The position numbers and the translations under genes were made by a program. This document shows, piece by piece, positions 1-10,031 of a DNA stretch of 64,000 nt. This stretch comes from Clavaria fumosa (taxonomy: Eukaryota > Basidiomycota > Agaricomycetes > Agaricales > Clavariaceae), in contig OX637803.1 in NCBI GenBank assembly GCA_951802425.1, positions 62,001 through 126,000 on the forward strand, given 5' to 3'. The stretch's first letter is position 1, and every line of letters begins with the position of its first letter. The notes under the pieces are model-generated. The model saw only the letters and a list, made by a program, of their open reading frames with translations, did no database searches and had not been told where the DNA came from.

Positions 1-684
1 GACGTGGACTGGGACGAGGGCTGGGGCAGGATTGGGGGTAGGAGTGGGGGTAGGGACGGAGTGTGGTAATTGAAGGGCAAATGGCCGCGGCATAACACTG
101 CCCATATCAGCCAATAACGGGGCTTCGTGGTCGTACATCCAAGACGATGCCGGCAGCTCACGGTCCGTAGATCCAAATGGTCCTTCTTGATCGAGGAATA
201 AGAGGGAAGGGACGGGGCGACCGTATTGTGAGACTTGCAGAACACCGGATGGGGGTTGGACGGGACAGAGGAAGAAAAGTCGACGACCCATGACTCGGTC
301 ATAATAACGATGAATTAATGTGACCTTGCGACTCTTCCCAACCTTCCGCATGACGTGCCGGCCGTCGTCGAGGACCTGCTCAAGAAAAGTAGCTAGCTGG
401 CCTTGAAAGCGAGGAGGAACCTGGGGAGGAGGGATCCATTGGACGTGGGACGGGTCGACAAGAACACGAACGGGTAGGCGGAAATAGTATCGACCGACGA
501 TGACAACTTCGGAACGAGTATCGGAAGCCTCCCCGATCCCACCAGTCAGCTCAGACTGAGTAGGAACGGAGAGACGAGGAGTAGATGATGAAGAGGTTCC
601 ATCCCCAGCAGCCAACTCAGGCTGCATAGGGCGGAGACTCCGACGGATACCGCGACGTTGTGGGGCAGACTGGGAGGTGGCCAT
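1..684 (-). CDS. Hypothetical protein, N-terminal part (runs off window edge)
   Basis: An open frame of 228 codons starts at the ATG at 684 and is still open at base 1, so the C-terminus lies outside the window. The product starts MATSQSAPQRRGIRRSLRP and has a Ser/Thr/Pro-rich, low-complexity N-terminus of about 55 residues. A more ordered part follows, with repeated aromatic and basic residues (YYFRLPVRV, RFQGQLATFLEQVL, LIHRYYDRVMGRRLFFLC), and it ends at the window edge in a Pro-Thr repeat. I recognise no domain. The N-terminal coding segment (phrases like QPELAAGDGT and QSELTGGIGE) recurs as a tandem array at 51.64-52.05 kb and in inverse orientation at 51.17-51.42 kb. The gene therefore belongs to a local repeated family. 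A short 9-bp repeat array lies just upstream of the start. Confidence 0.6.
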   Translation of the reverse strand, partial: MATSQSAPQRRGIRRSLRPMQPELAAGDGTSSSSTPRLSVPTQSELTGGIGEASDTRSEVVIVGRYYFRLPVRVLVDPSHVQWIPPPQVPPRFQGQLATFLEQVLDDGRHVMRKVGKSRKVTLIHRYYDRVMGRRLFFLCPVQPPSGVLQVSQYGRPVPSLLFLDQEGPFGSTDRELPASSWMYDHEAPLLADMGSVMPRPFALQLPHSVPTPTPTPNPAPALVPVHV

Positions 685-726
685 GAGAGAACACAAGGCA
701 GATGATGAAAAAAAGTGACCTCCACA

Positions 727-850
727 TGACCAGCATCACCAGCGTCACCAGCGTCACCAGCGTCACTAGTCACCAGCGTCACCAGCGTCACTAGCCACCC
801 TTGCATCACCAACACCTTGCATCACCAACACCTTGCATCACCAACACTTC
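727..850. repeat. Short tandem repeats (9-bp and 16-bp units)
   Basis: Units of ACCAGCGTC repeat from about 727 to 795. They are followed by about three copies of a 16-bp unit, TTGCATCACCAACACC. A similar AGCGTCACA array occurs at 11.93-11.96 kb. Confidence 0.75.
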
Positions 851-1560
851 GTCTGGCCCGTCTCGATAGTGCTTGTTCTATATCTTCTTCTGCCTGAGCT
901 GGTTGGAGAATAATATAGAATACCCTCCTCATGCGATTCTTTGGCAGTTATTTGTGTCGTTGGCGTCATCTCACGTTGGTCTCATCCTGCATCACCAACG
1001 CTTTGTCTGGCCCATCTCAATAGTTCTTGTTCTATATCTTCTTCTGCCTGAGCTGGTTGTAGAATAATATAGAATACCCTCCTCACGCGATTCTTTGGCA
1101 GTTATTTGTGTTGTTGGCGTCATCTCACGTTGGTCTCATCCTGCATCACCAATGCTTTGTCTGGCCCATCTCAATAGTTCTTGTTCTATATCTTCTTCTG
1201 CCTGAGCTGGTTGTAGAATAATATAGAATACCCTCCTCACGCGATTCTTTGGCAGTTATTTGTGTCATTGGCGTCATCTCGCGTTGGTCTCATCCTGCAT
1301 CACCAACGCTTTGTCTGGCCCATCTCAATAGTTCTTGTTCTATATCTTCTTCTGCCTGAGCTGGTTGTAGAATAATATAGAATACCCTCCTCACGCGATT
1401 CTTTGGCAGTTATTTGTGTCATTGGCATCATCTCGCGTTGGTCTCATCCTGCATCACCAACGCTTTGTCTGGCCCATCTCAATAGTTCTTGTTCTATATC
1501 TTCTTCTGCCTGAGCTGGTTGTAGAATAATATAGAATACCCTCATCACGCGATTCTTTGC
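835..1560. repeat. 154-bp tandem repeat, about 4.7 copies
   Basis: The marker TCTGGCCC occurs at 852, 1006, 1160, 1314 and 1468, an exact period of 154 bp. Copies differ by a few substitutions; the first is the most divergent. The array ends about 50 bp before the ATG of the next gene. It contains no credible gene: the small frame at 873-1067 is an accident of the repeat. Confidence 0.9.
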
Positions 1561-1609
1561 CATATACTTGAAACGACAGCTCGCATCAACCAGCACTTTT
1601 TTTATTAGA

Positions 1610-2500
1610 ATGGAAAGGCCTCCAGACGAGAATGATCGTGTACAACATGCTCGCCATGCTCGAGGTGCGATTCGTCCTGTCGAAGGCGCACTACTTTAAC
1701 TTTAACCGAAATTAACTACAGAGATCCACGGCATCGAATATACAATGCGTAGTTTTGAGAAAAATTATATTCGTCATATCCACTACGTGTTCAAGGGACC
1801 CAATGCTCCTCCTCCCGATGTCGGCTTTGTTGGAGATATATACGAACAATCGACTGAAATTCCAGACTCGGAAATTTGTTTCTTTGTACGGACGCAGAAC
1901 GGGTGGTCTTTCATAATACCAGGATGTACAATGCAACACCCCACACTCGGATCCCAGAGGGTGTTCGACTTCGCCACACGTACATGGATTACTCGATCGA
2001 CCATACGGACACGAAGGATGAGATGGCCACCCACGCAGAAAAATCTCACCTGGTATTACAATCGACGAGATAGAATGCCCACGACGAACTGGACACTGGA
2101 TAGCATCCGCGAACTTGAAGGAATGACTGCGCTATACGTGTCGAGTGTACAAGTCGCATTCGAATTGCCGCCATACGGTCTCCACGCAGTACTGTCGTTC
2201 ACACCGGCATCACACACAGGTGCTCGCATTTGGTCATTGGGATCTTTTGACGAAGCGATACTGGGTCTCGATCACGACATCGAATGGGGATCGAATCCGG
2301 AGAAATATGGGTTTTCGGGATCGGAGGGGGTGGTGCACTTGCGCGAGATAGAAACAGAAATAGAGCTTTGGAAATTGGTGATGAAACGGCACCCGGACCA
2401 CCCACGTTGTGAAGAGGTACGCAAGAAGATGTTGGAGATTGAAAAGAAAATCAAAAACAGGATTACGAGATTGAGCAAAAGGCTTCCACGACAGGGGTGA
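1610..2500 (+). CDS. Hypothetical protein, two exons, 277 aa
   Basis: Exon 1 is 1610-1664 (starts MERPPDENDRVQHARHARE). A 57-nt intron follows at 1665-1721, with a GTGCGA donor and ACTACAG acceptor. Exon 2 is 1722-2500. The joined frame is 834 nt and stays open, which supports the splice. The product is cytosolic-looking, with no signal peptide or membrane segment. Its middle is rich in aromatic and beta-prone residues (SEICFFVRTQNGWSFIIPG). The C-terminal 60 residues are a Lys/Arg/Glu helix (EIELWKLVMKRH...KKMLEIEKKIKNRI) likely to form a coiled coil. I do not recognise the family. Directly downstream an open stretch (2497-2665) encodes a basic patch then acidic residues (KRKHVSDSDDDD), perhaps a further exon, before the palindromic element interrupts the locus at 2666. 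Confidence 0.6.
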
Positions 2501-2658
2501 ACATCGGAAACAGGAAAGGCAAGAGAAAGCATGTATCCGATAGTGATGACGATGATGCGTATACCCTGCCCTGTGATTCATCCATAAATTCAGTCGCCGT
2601 CACGCACGATGTCGGTACTGCTGGGGGTCTATTATCACATGCTCACCCTCCCACTCGC

Positions 2659-2665
2659 CCTCCCA
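2659..2665. repeat. Left copy of 7-bp flanking duplication (CCTCCCA)
   Basis: CCTCCCA directly precedes the left end of the palindromic element, CACCCCCTTCAGCAC. The same heptamer directly follows its right end at 11487-11493. This is the pattern of a target-site duplication. A 10-bp match (CCTCCCACTC) is also present at 2647-2656 and 11487-11496, so the exact left boundary has some ambiguity. Confidence 0.6.
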
Positions 2666-3300
2666 CACCCCCTTCAGCACACCCACCCCCTATCCAAAAG
2701 GCCCAGCCGATTTTGACTGATGCCCTTTTTATGGGCCCAGCCGATCGTCGGCCGAGATATAGCTTTATAGGCTTGGCCGATCAACTTGATATACCAAAAT
2801 CCTGCCAGGCATACAGGGATCCCATGGTAATGATGATACCCTTTCAAAAGGGCTGGCTGACACCCATTTTAGGAACCAGTGTAGAGGGTCTGAAGCACCC
2901 TATTCAAACATTTCTCTCACTTACATGACAAATTAGATCAAAAAAGCTGGGGATAAAGCATATGCACAAGATTAGGAAGCAAAGATCAGATGTGCTATTT
3001 GATAGACATGTAAATTACAAGGTCATCTGCATCATTTGAGACTCCTTATCATCTGAGACTCCTCCATGACAACTTAACATAGTTGGGTGAGATGAAAACC
3101 AATATGCCTTCCAATAGGTCTTCAAAGGGTAGAAGCAAATGTACCAATCAAATATGCAATGGAGCCATTATAAACTAGAGTGAAATGTGGTTGTCAACTG
3201 AGTCAGGATATTCTTTGGAAAAGGATGGGCCTTAATATCCTTTCTGAAGAGTATTCAAATCCACTTTGAATATGTGTTCTAAAGGAGAATGTATTGTTAT

Positions 3301-3690
3301 TGTTCAAATATTCTTGCAATGTAGAAGTTGTGCATGTGAGTCTGTTATCACACCTTGTGATTATATCATTCTGTGGCTGTGCCCGGGATCCCGGGTATGA
3401 CAGTCACACTGTGACCAACTCTGCATATTAGTATTGTTCAGATATCCTTGCATTGTAGAAGTTGTGCATGTGAGTCTGTTATCTCACCTTGGGATTATAT
3501 CATTTTGTGGCTGTGCCCGGAATCCCGGGTGTGACAGTCACACTGTGACCAACTCTGCATATTAGTATTGCTCAGATATTCTTGCATTGTAGAAGTTGTG
3601 CATGTGAGTCTGTCATCTCACCTTGGGATTATATCATTTTGTGGCTGTGCCTGGGATCCCGGGTGTGACAGTCACACTGTGACCACAACT
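3301..3690. repeat. 134-bp tandem array, about 3 copies
   Basis: Three units begin TGTTCA or TGCTCA at 3301, 3435 and 3569. Each contains a GTGCCCGGGATCCCGGGT-like palindrome followed by ACAGTCACACTGTGACC, itself a short inverted repeat. The mirror copy lies at about 10465-10855. Confidence 0.85.
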
Positions 3691-4120
3691 CTGGATCTGC
3701 AACTCATATCCATAACTACCAGGGCAGGGCAAGTACAATGGTTGGACAGAGGGGAACAAGGTGTGAAGACATGTTCAGAGAAGGAAGGACTACTGTATCT
3801 GTAACTACAAGGGCACAACAAGAACATATCCAAGGCTGGGGAAGGCATCTCAGAGAGGGTGATGAGTGTTGAGAAGGGGTGGTGTCAGCACTGACAGAGC
3901 CATCACACTCAAACATTCTTTCATTTACTTGTGTCTATAGTAGTCTCTTTGTGTTTACCTGCCCTCCTCTCCTTGTATTTACCTACCAGTTTCTACATCA
4001 TATACACCCTGGGGCTCTTGAGCATGAGCCAGGGATCACTTTATGACTTATTGCACATGGACAGCAGAACATAGGATGATTTGACACTTGAGATTATTTG
4101 AAAGGATGCTGCTGGCCCAC

Positions 4121-4138
4121 TTAGGGTTAGGGTTAGGG
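4121..4138 (+). repeat. Interstitial telomere-type repeat, 3 x TTAGGG
   Basis: Three exact TTAGGG hexamers. TTAGGG is the telomere repeat of most filamentous fungi. The mirrored CCCTAA trio is at 10014-10031, at the position predicted by the palindrome. Confidence 0.85.
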
Positions 4139-4869
4139 TAGATAAACTGCAATAGATTCAGGGTGATCTCTTATACCATATTCATTTGTCAAAGCTAATC
4201 CACAAGTACAAATTAATTACAACAAATCAAAAGAAAAACATGTCTGGCATTTACATCAGAGGATGGGTGGCCAAATCCACCTCTGACAAGCCATTCATAT
4301 GATAATATGTGCTTCATTGCAAAGGGGGCACTGCAATCTAGGCAAGCCCCACTTCACCAAAGCAAGAGTCCCCAGTCTCAAGTAGATAAGATGATCTGTA
4401 AGAAACTAGGGTGGGAGGACGCTAACCACATGGCAGTCAGCAGTCCATCCCAGAGCCCATATGGCAACCCCAAGGTATGAGCAGCAGATAGCACAAAAAA
4501 ACTTACAAAGATGGGGTTGGGGGAGGTTGTCTTGCATAATAGACCACACTCACATCCTTGGCCCATTTGGCCACCCCAGGTGCAGGTATGAATGAGGGTT
4601 GGTTGGGGCCAGCCTGCATATAAGCTGCCACCAAACCAAAAGGCCCATACGGCCACCCTCTTCACATAACATTCTGAAAAGCAACATCAACGAGCACCAT
4701 ACCAGTAAAAAGTGTGAATAGTAATAAAACCCACATACCTCTGCAGGTGTCAAGCTCATACAGACACCTGAAGGCAGACAAGAGCAGCATTCCCTGTATG
4801 GCACTGCAGTTGCCACACAGAGAATGCTGCCCTTGTCTGCCACAAACCATAAGGTGGACATGGCAGCAC

Positions 4870-6150
4870 AGGAAGGGTGGTGGGCGGCAGGGCAGCAGGC
4901 AGGGCAGCAGGTGGGCAGGGCAGGGCAGCAGGTGGGCAGGCGAGGCAGCGGGTGGGCAGGCGGGGCAGCGGGCAGGCAGGCGAGGGAGCGGGTGGGCAGG
5001 CGGGGCAGCGGGCAGGCAGGCAAGGCAACTGGCGGCAGGGCGGGGCAGCGGGTGGGAAGGCAGGGCAGTGGGTGGGAAGGCAGGGCTGCGGGCAGGGCGG
5101 GGTTGCGGGCGAGCAGGCGGGGCTGCAGGAGGGCAGGGTGGGGCAGGGCGGGGCGGCGGGTGGGCAGGGCTGCGGGGCTGCGAGGCAGCGGGTGGGCAGG
5201 CAGGGCTGCGGGCAGGGTGGGGTTGCAGGCGAGCAGGCAGGGCGGGGCAGCGGGTAGGAAGGCGGGGCAGCGGGTGGGCAGGCGGGGCTGCGGGTGGGCA
5301 GGCAGGGCTGCGGGCAGGGCGGGGTTGCGGGCGAGCAGGCGGGGCAGCGGCCAGGCAGGGCGGGGCAGCAGGCAGCAGGCAGGCAGGGCAGCGGGTGGGC
5401 AGGGCTGCGGGGCTGCGAGGCAGCGGGCAGGCAGGCAAGTCAGTGGGCGGGCAGGGCGGGGCTGCGAGGCAGCGGGCAAGCAGGGCGGGGCAGCGGGCAG
5501 CAGGCAGGCAGGGCAGTGGGTGGGCAGCGGCTGGGCTGCGGGTGGGCAGGCAGGGCTGCGGGCAGGGCGGGGTTGCGGGCGAGCAGGCGGGGCAGGGCGG
5601 GGCGGCGGGTGGGCAGGGCTGCGGGGCTGCGAGGCTGTGGGTGGGCAGGCGGGGCTGCGGGCGAGCAGGCGGGGCAGCGGGCGGGCAGGCGGGGCTGCAG
5701 GAGGGCAGGCGGGACTGCAGGTGGGCAGGCGGGGCTGCAGGAGGGCAGGGCGGGGCAGGGCGGGGCAGGGCGGGGCGGCGGGTGGGCAGGGCTGCGGGGC
5801 TGCGAGGCAGCGGGTGGGCAGGCAGGGCTACGGGCAAGGCGGGGTTGCAGGCGAGCAGGCAGGGCGGGGCAGCGGGCAGCAGGCAGGCAGGGCAGCGGGT
5901 GGGCAGCGGGTGGGCAGCGGGTGGGCAGTGCGGGCCAGCGGGCCAGCAGGCAGGCGGGGCAGCGGGCAGGCGGGGCAACGGGTGTAGAGGCGGGGCAGCG
6001 GGCGGGCAGGCGGGGCTGCAGGAGGGCAGGGCGGGGCAGCGGGCGGGTAGGCGGGGCTGCAGGAGGGCAGGCGGGGCTGCAGGAGGGCAGGGCTGCGGGG
6101 CTGCGGGGCTGCGGGGCTGCGAGGCAGCAGATGGGCAGGCGCAGCAGAGG
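4870..6150. repeat. GC-rich minisatellite (GGGCAGC/GGGTGGGCAGGC type), left arm
   Basis: About 1.3 kb of irregular short units built from GGGCAGG, CGGGGCAGC, GGGTGGGCAGG and GGGGCTGC. Very long frames in several phases on both strands (Arg/Gly/Gln/Ala on one strand, Pro/Ala/Leu/Cys on the other) are composition artefacts and are not called as genes. Confidence 0.9.
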
Positions 6151-7929
6151 ACGTTCCACCATGTTTGTTTGGTGCTCACTGTTTAAAGTGTTTCAACATT
6201 TGGCTCTGTTTGTTCATGTTGATATGTCATGTGACTGTGCCAATGACACAATCACAAGCCTTTTCTTGGCCCTGTACTCAGGCCAGGCTAGAATGGGAGG
6301 ATTTTATGTACTAGGTTCTATATGATGTGATAAGCTAGAGTCTAGATGTGGGTGCCAAGAGAGGATGATACAAACAAAGGCCCAGAGCTGCTTTTGGTAA
6401 GCTGCTATGACTGTGGGAAGAAAATTGCATGGCTTGCGAAATATGACTTTTTATACACCAAAAAATCGGCAAAAATCAGGAGATTCTGAATCTGGATACC
6501 CCACATTTGTACCTGCCTTTGTTCAGTGTCAATTCGCAAAATACACAGAAAATATTCATTTTCCACAATTCTGCAGTACTCTGCAGTACTCTGGCTTGAA
6601 AATGGTTAGTGGAGGATACACACATTACCTGTAGACATATGGGGAGGGTGTAGATTAGTTTAACAACCCACCCACAATCTCTGTCACCTCCCTGGAATCC
6701 ATTACTAGGAATTAGGGTTATTGGCCTGGGAGCATGGCTATTTGTTATATTGCAAATTCCAGCCATCAGACTACACCCTATGACATCTAATACAATCATA
6801 CAAAAGCCCATAATATTTGGTGCAGAACTACAGATTCCCCATGTCTATTTTCCCAAAATTCTCAAAATCTCTCCCCAGATAGCCCCCTTTGTCAAATCAC
6901 ATATTCCTGTTAGCAAATAGTTCACAATGTGTACATGAAGACATGTTCAAAGTTTGGTGAAGTTGGGCCAAGTTCTCAGGAAGATAGCTCAGAATGAGAC
7001 TTTTGGGAGACTGTCAAGGTCTTCCTTATCCTCGCCTTCATCTTTGACTTCACTTTAAACTGTCCTCCAGAAGACATATTCTGAGCTATCTTCCTGAGAA
7101 CTTGGCCCAACTTCACCAAACTTTGAACATGTCTTCATGTACACATTGTGAACTATTTGCTAACAGGAATATGTGATTTGACAAAGGGGGCTATCTGGGG
7201 AGAGATTTTGAGAATTTTGGGAAAATAGACATGGGGAATCTGTAGTTCTGCACCAAATATTATGGGCTTTTGTATGATTGTATTAGATGTCATAGGGTGT
7301 AGTCTGATGGCTGGAATTTGCAATACAACAAATAGCCATGCTCCCAGGCCAATAACCCTAATTCCTAGTAATGGATTCCAGGGAGGTGACAGAGATTGTG
7401 GGTGGGTTGTTAAACTAATCTACACCCTCCCCATATGTCTACAGGTAATGTGTGTATCCTCCACTAACCATTTTCAAGCCAGAGTACTGCAGAGTACTGC
7501 AGAATTGTGGAAAATGAATATTTTCTGTGTATTTTGCGAATTGACACTGAACAAAGGCAGGTACAAATGTGGGGTATCCAGATTCAGAATCTCCTGATTT
7601 TTGCCGATTTTTTGGTGTATAAAAAGTCATATTTCGCAAGCCATGCAATTTTCTTCCCACAGTCATAGCAGCTTACCAAAAGCAGCTCTGGGCCTTTGTT
7701 TGTATCATCCTCTCTTGGCACCCACATCTAGACTCTAGCTTATCACATCATATAGAACCTAGTACATAAAATCCTCCCATTCTAGCCTGGCCTGAGTACA
7801 GGGCCAAGAAAAGGCTTGTGATTGTGTCATTGGGCACAGTCACATGACATATCAACATGAACAAACAGAGCCAAATGTTGAAACACTTTAAACAGTGAGC
7901 ACCAAACAAACATGGTGGAACGTCCTCTG

Positions 7930-9285
7930 CTGCGCCTGCCCATCCGCTGCCTCACAGCCCTGTTGCCCCACCACCCCGCTTTCCCGGCATCCCGCCCTCC
8001 CCTCCTGCCAAGCTGCCCCTGCTCCGCTGCTCCGCTGCCCCGCTGCCCGCCACCCTGCTGCCCTGACGCCCCACTCCGCTGCCTCGCAGCCCCGCCTGCC
8101 CCACCCTGCCCACCCGCTGCCTCGCCTGCCCGCAGCCCCGCCTGCCCACCGGCTGCCCCGCCTGCCCACCCGCTGCCTCGCAGCCCCGCCCTGCCCCGCC
8201 CTGCCCACCCGCTGCCTCGCCTGCCCGCCCGCTGCCCACCTGCTGCCTCGCCTGCCTGCCCGCTGCCCACCCGCTGCCTCGCCTGCCCCACCCTGCCCAC
8301 CCGCTGCCTCGCCTGCCTGCCCGCAGCCCCGCCTGCCCACTGGCTGCCCCGCCTGCCCACCCGCTGCATCGCAGCCCCGCAGCCCTGCCCACCCGCCGCC
8401 CCGCCCTGCCCCGCCCTGCCCTCCTGCAGCCCCGCCTGCCCGCCCGCTGCCCCGCAGCCCTGCTCGCCCGCAGCCCCGCAGCCCTGCCCACCCGCTGCCT
8501 CGCAGCCCCGCAGCCCTGCCCACCCGCCGCCCCGCCCTGCCCTGCCCTGCCCTCCTGCAGCCCCGCCTGCCTGCCCGCTGCCCCGCCCTGCCCTCCTGCA
8601 GCCCCGCCTGGCCGCCCGCTGCCCCGCCTCTACACCCGTTGCCCCGCCTGCTCGCTGCCCCGCCTGCCTGCTGGCCCGCACTGCCCACCCGCTGCCCACC
8701 CGCTGCCCTGCCTGCCTGCTGCCTGCTGCCCCGCCCTGCCTGCCCGCTGCCCTGCCCCGCCTGCCCGCTGCCCCGCCTGCCCACCCGCTGCCTCGCCTGC
8801 CTGACTGCTGCCCCGCCCCGCCTGCCTGCTGCCCCGCCCCGCCTGCCCACCAGCAGCCCCGCCTTCCCACCCGCTGCCCCGCCCTGCCGCCCGCTGCCTT
8901 GCCTGCCTGCCCGCTGCCCCGCCCTGCCTGCCCGCTGCCCTGCCTGCCCACCCGCAGCCTCGCCTGCCTGCCCACTGCCCGCTGCCTGCTGCCCTGCCCT
9001 CCTGCAGCCCCGCCTGCCCGCCCGCTGCCCCGCCCTACCTGGCCGCTGCCCCGCCTGCTCGCCCGCAACCCCACCCTGCCCGCAGCCCTGCCTGCCCACC
9101 CGCAGCCCCGCCTGCCCACCGGCTGCCCCGCCTTCCCACCCGCTGCCCCGCCCTGCCGCCAGTTGCCTTGCCTGCCTGCCTGCTGCCCCGCCCCGCCTGC
9201 CCGCTGCCTCGCCTGCCCACCTGCTGCCCCACCCTGCCCACCTGCTGCCCTGCCTGCTGCCCCGCCGCCCACCGCCCTTCCTGTG
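7930..9285. repeat. GC-rich minisatellite, right arm
   Basis: Inverted counterpart of 4870-6150, but with different unit order and 79 bp longer. It also has units not obvious in the left arm, near 7990-8080. It is the only stretch where the two arms differ substantially. Confidence 0.9.
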
Positions 9286-10013
9286 CTGCCATGTCCACCT
9301 TATGGTTTGTGGCAGACAAGGGCAGCATTCTCTGTGTGGCAACTGCAGTGCCATACAGGGAATGCTGCTCTTGTCTGCCTTCAGGTGTCTGTATGAGCTT
9401 GACACCTGCAGAGGTATGTGGGTTTTATTACTATTCACACTTTTTACTGGTATGGTGCTCGTTGATGTTGCTTTTCAGAATGTTATGTGAAGAGGGTGGC
9501 CGTATGGGCCTTTTGGTTTGGTGGCAGCTTATATGCAGGCTGGCCCCAACCAACCCTCATTCATACCTGCACCTGGGGTGGCCAAATGGGCCAAGGATGT
9601 GAGTGTGGTCTATTATGCAAGACAACCTCCCCCAACCCCATCTTTGTAAGTTTTTTTGTGCTATCTGCTGCTCATACCTTGGGGTTGCCATATGGGCTCT
9701 GGGATGGACTGCTGACTGCCATGTGGTTAGCGTCCTCCCACCCTAGTTTCTTACAGATCATCTTATCTACTTGAGACTGGGGACTCTTGCTTTGGTGAAG
9801 TGGGGCTTGCCTAGATTGCAGTGCCCCCTTTGCAATGAAGCACATATTATCATATGAATGGCTTGTCAGAGGTGGATTTGGCCACCCATCCTCTGATGTA
9901 AATGCCAGACATGTTTTTCTTTTGATTTGTTGTAATTAATTTGTACTTGTGGATTAGCTTTGACAAATGAATATGGTATAAGAGATCACCCTGAATCTAT
10001 TGCAGTTTATCTA

Positions 10014-10031
10014 CCCTAACCCTAACCCTAA
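10014..10031 (-). repeat. Interstitial telomere-type repeat, 3 x CCCTAA
   Basis: Mirror partner of 4121-4138 in the right arm; the coordinate sum 4121+10031 equals the outer pairing sum of 14152. Confidence 0.85.

Larger units (their letters stand above)
2666..6995 (+). repeat. Left arm of the 8.8-kb palindrome
   Basis: 4330 bp. In order it holds a unique AT-moderate part, a 134-bp tandem array (3301-3690), three TTAGGG units (4121-4138), a unique part, a GC-rich minisatellite (4870-6150) and an AT-rich inner end (6180-6995). No gene is convincing in it. Confidence 0.9.

Noticed and set aside
4550..6325. Several frames of 240-505 residues on both strands (Pro/Ala/Leu/Cys or Arg/Gly/Gln/Ala rich)
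   Set aside because: All lie in the GC-rich minisatellite, occur in multiple phases on both strands and mirror those at 7.8-9.6 kb; composition, not coding, explains them.
7827..9602. Frames up to 531 residues in the right arm
   Set aside because: Same minisatellite artefact as in the left arm.
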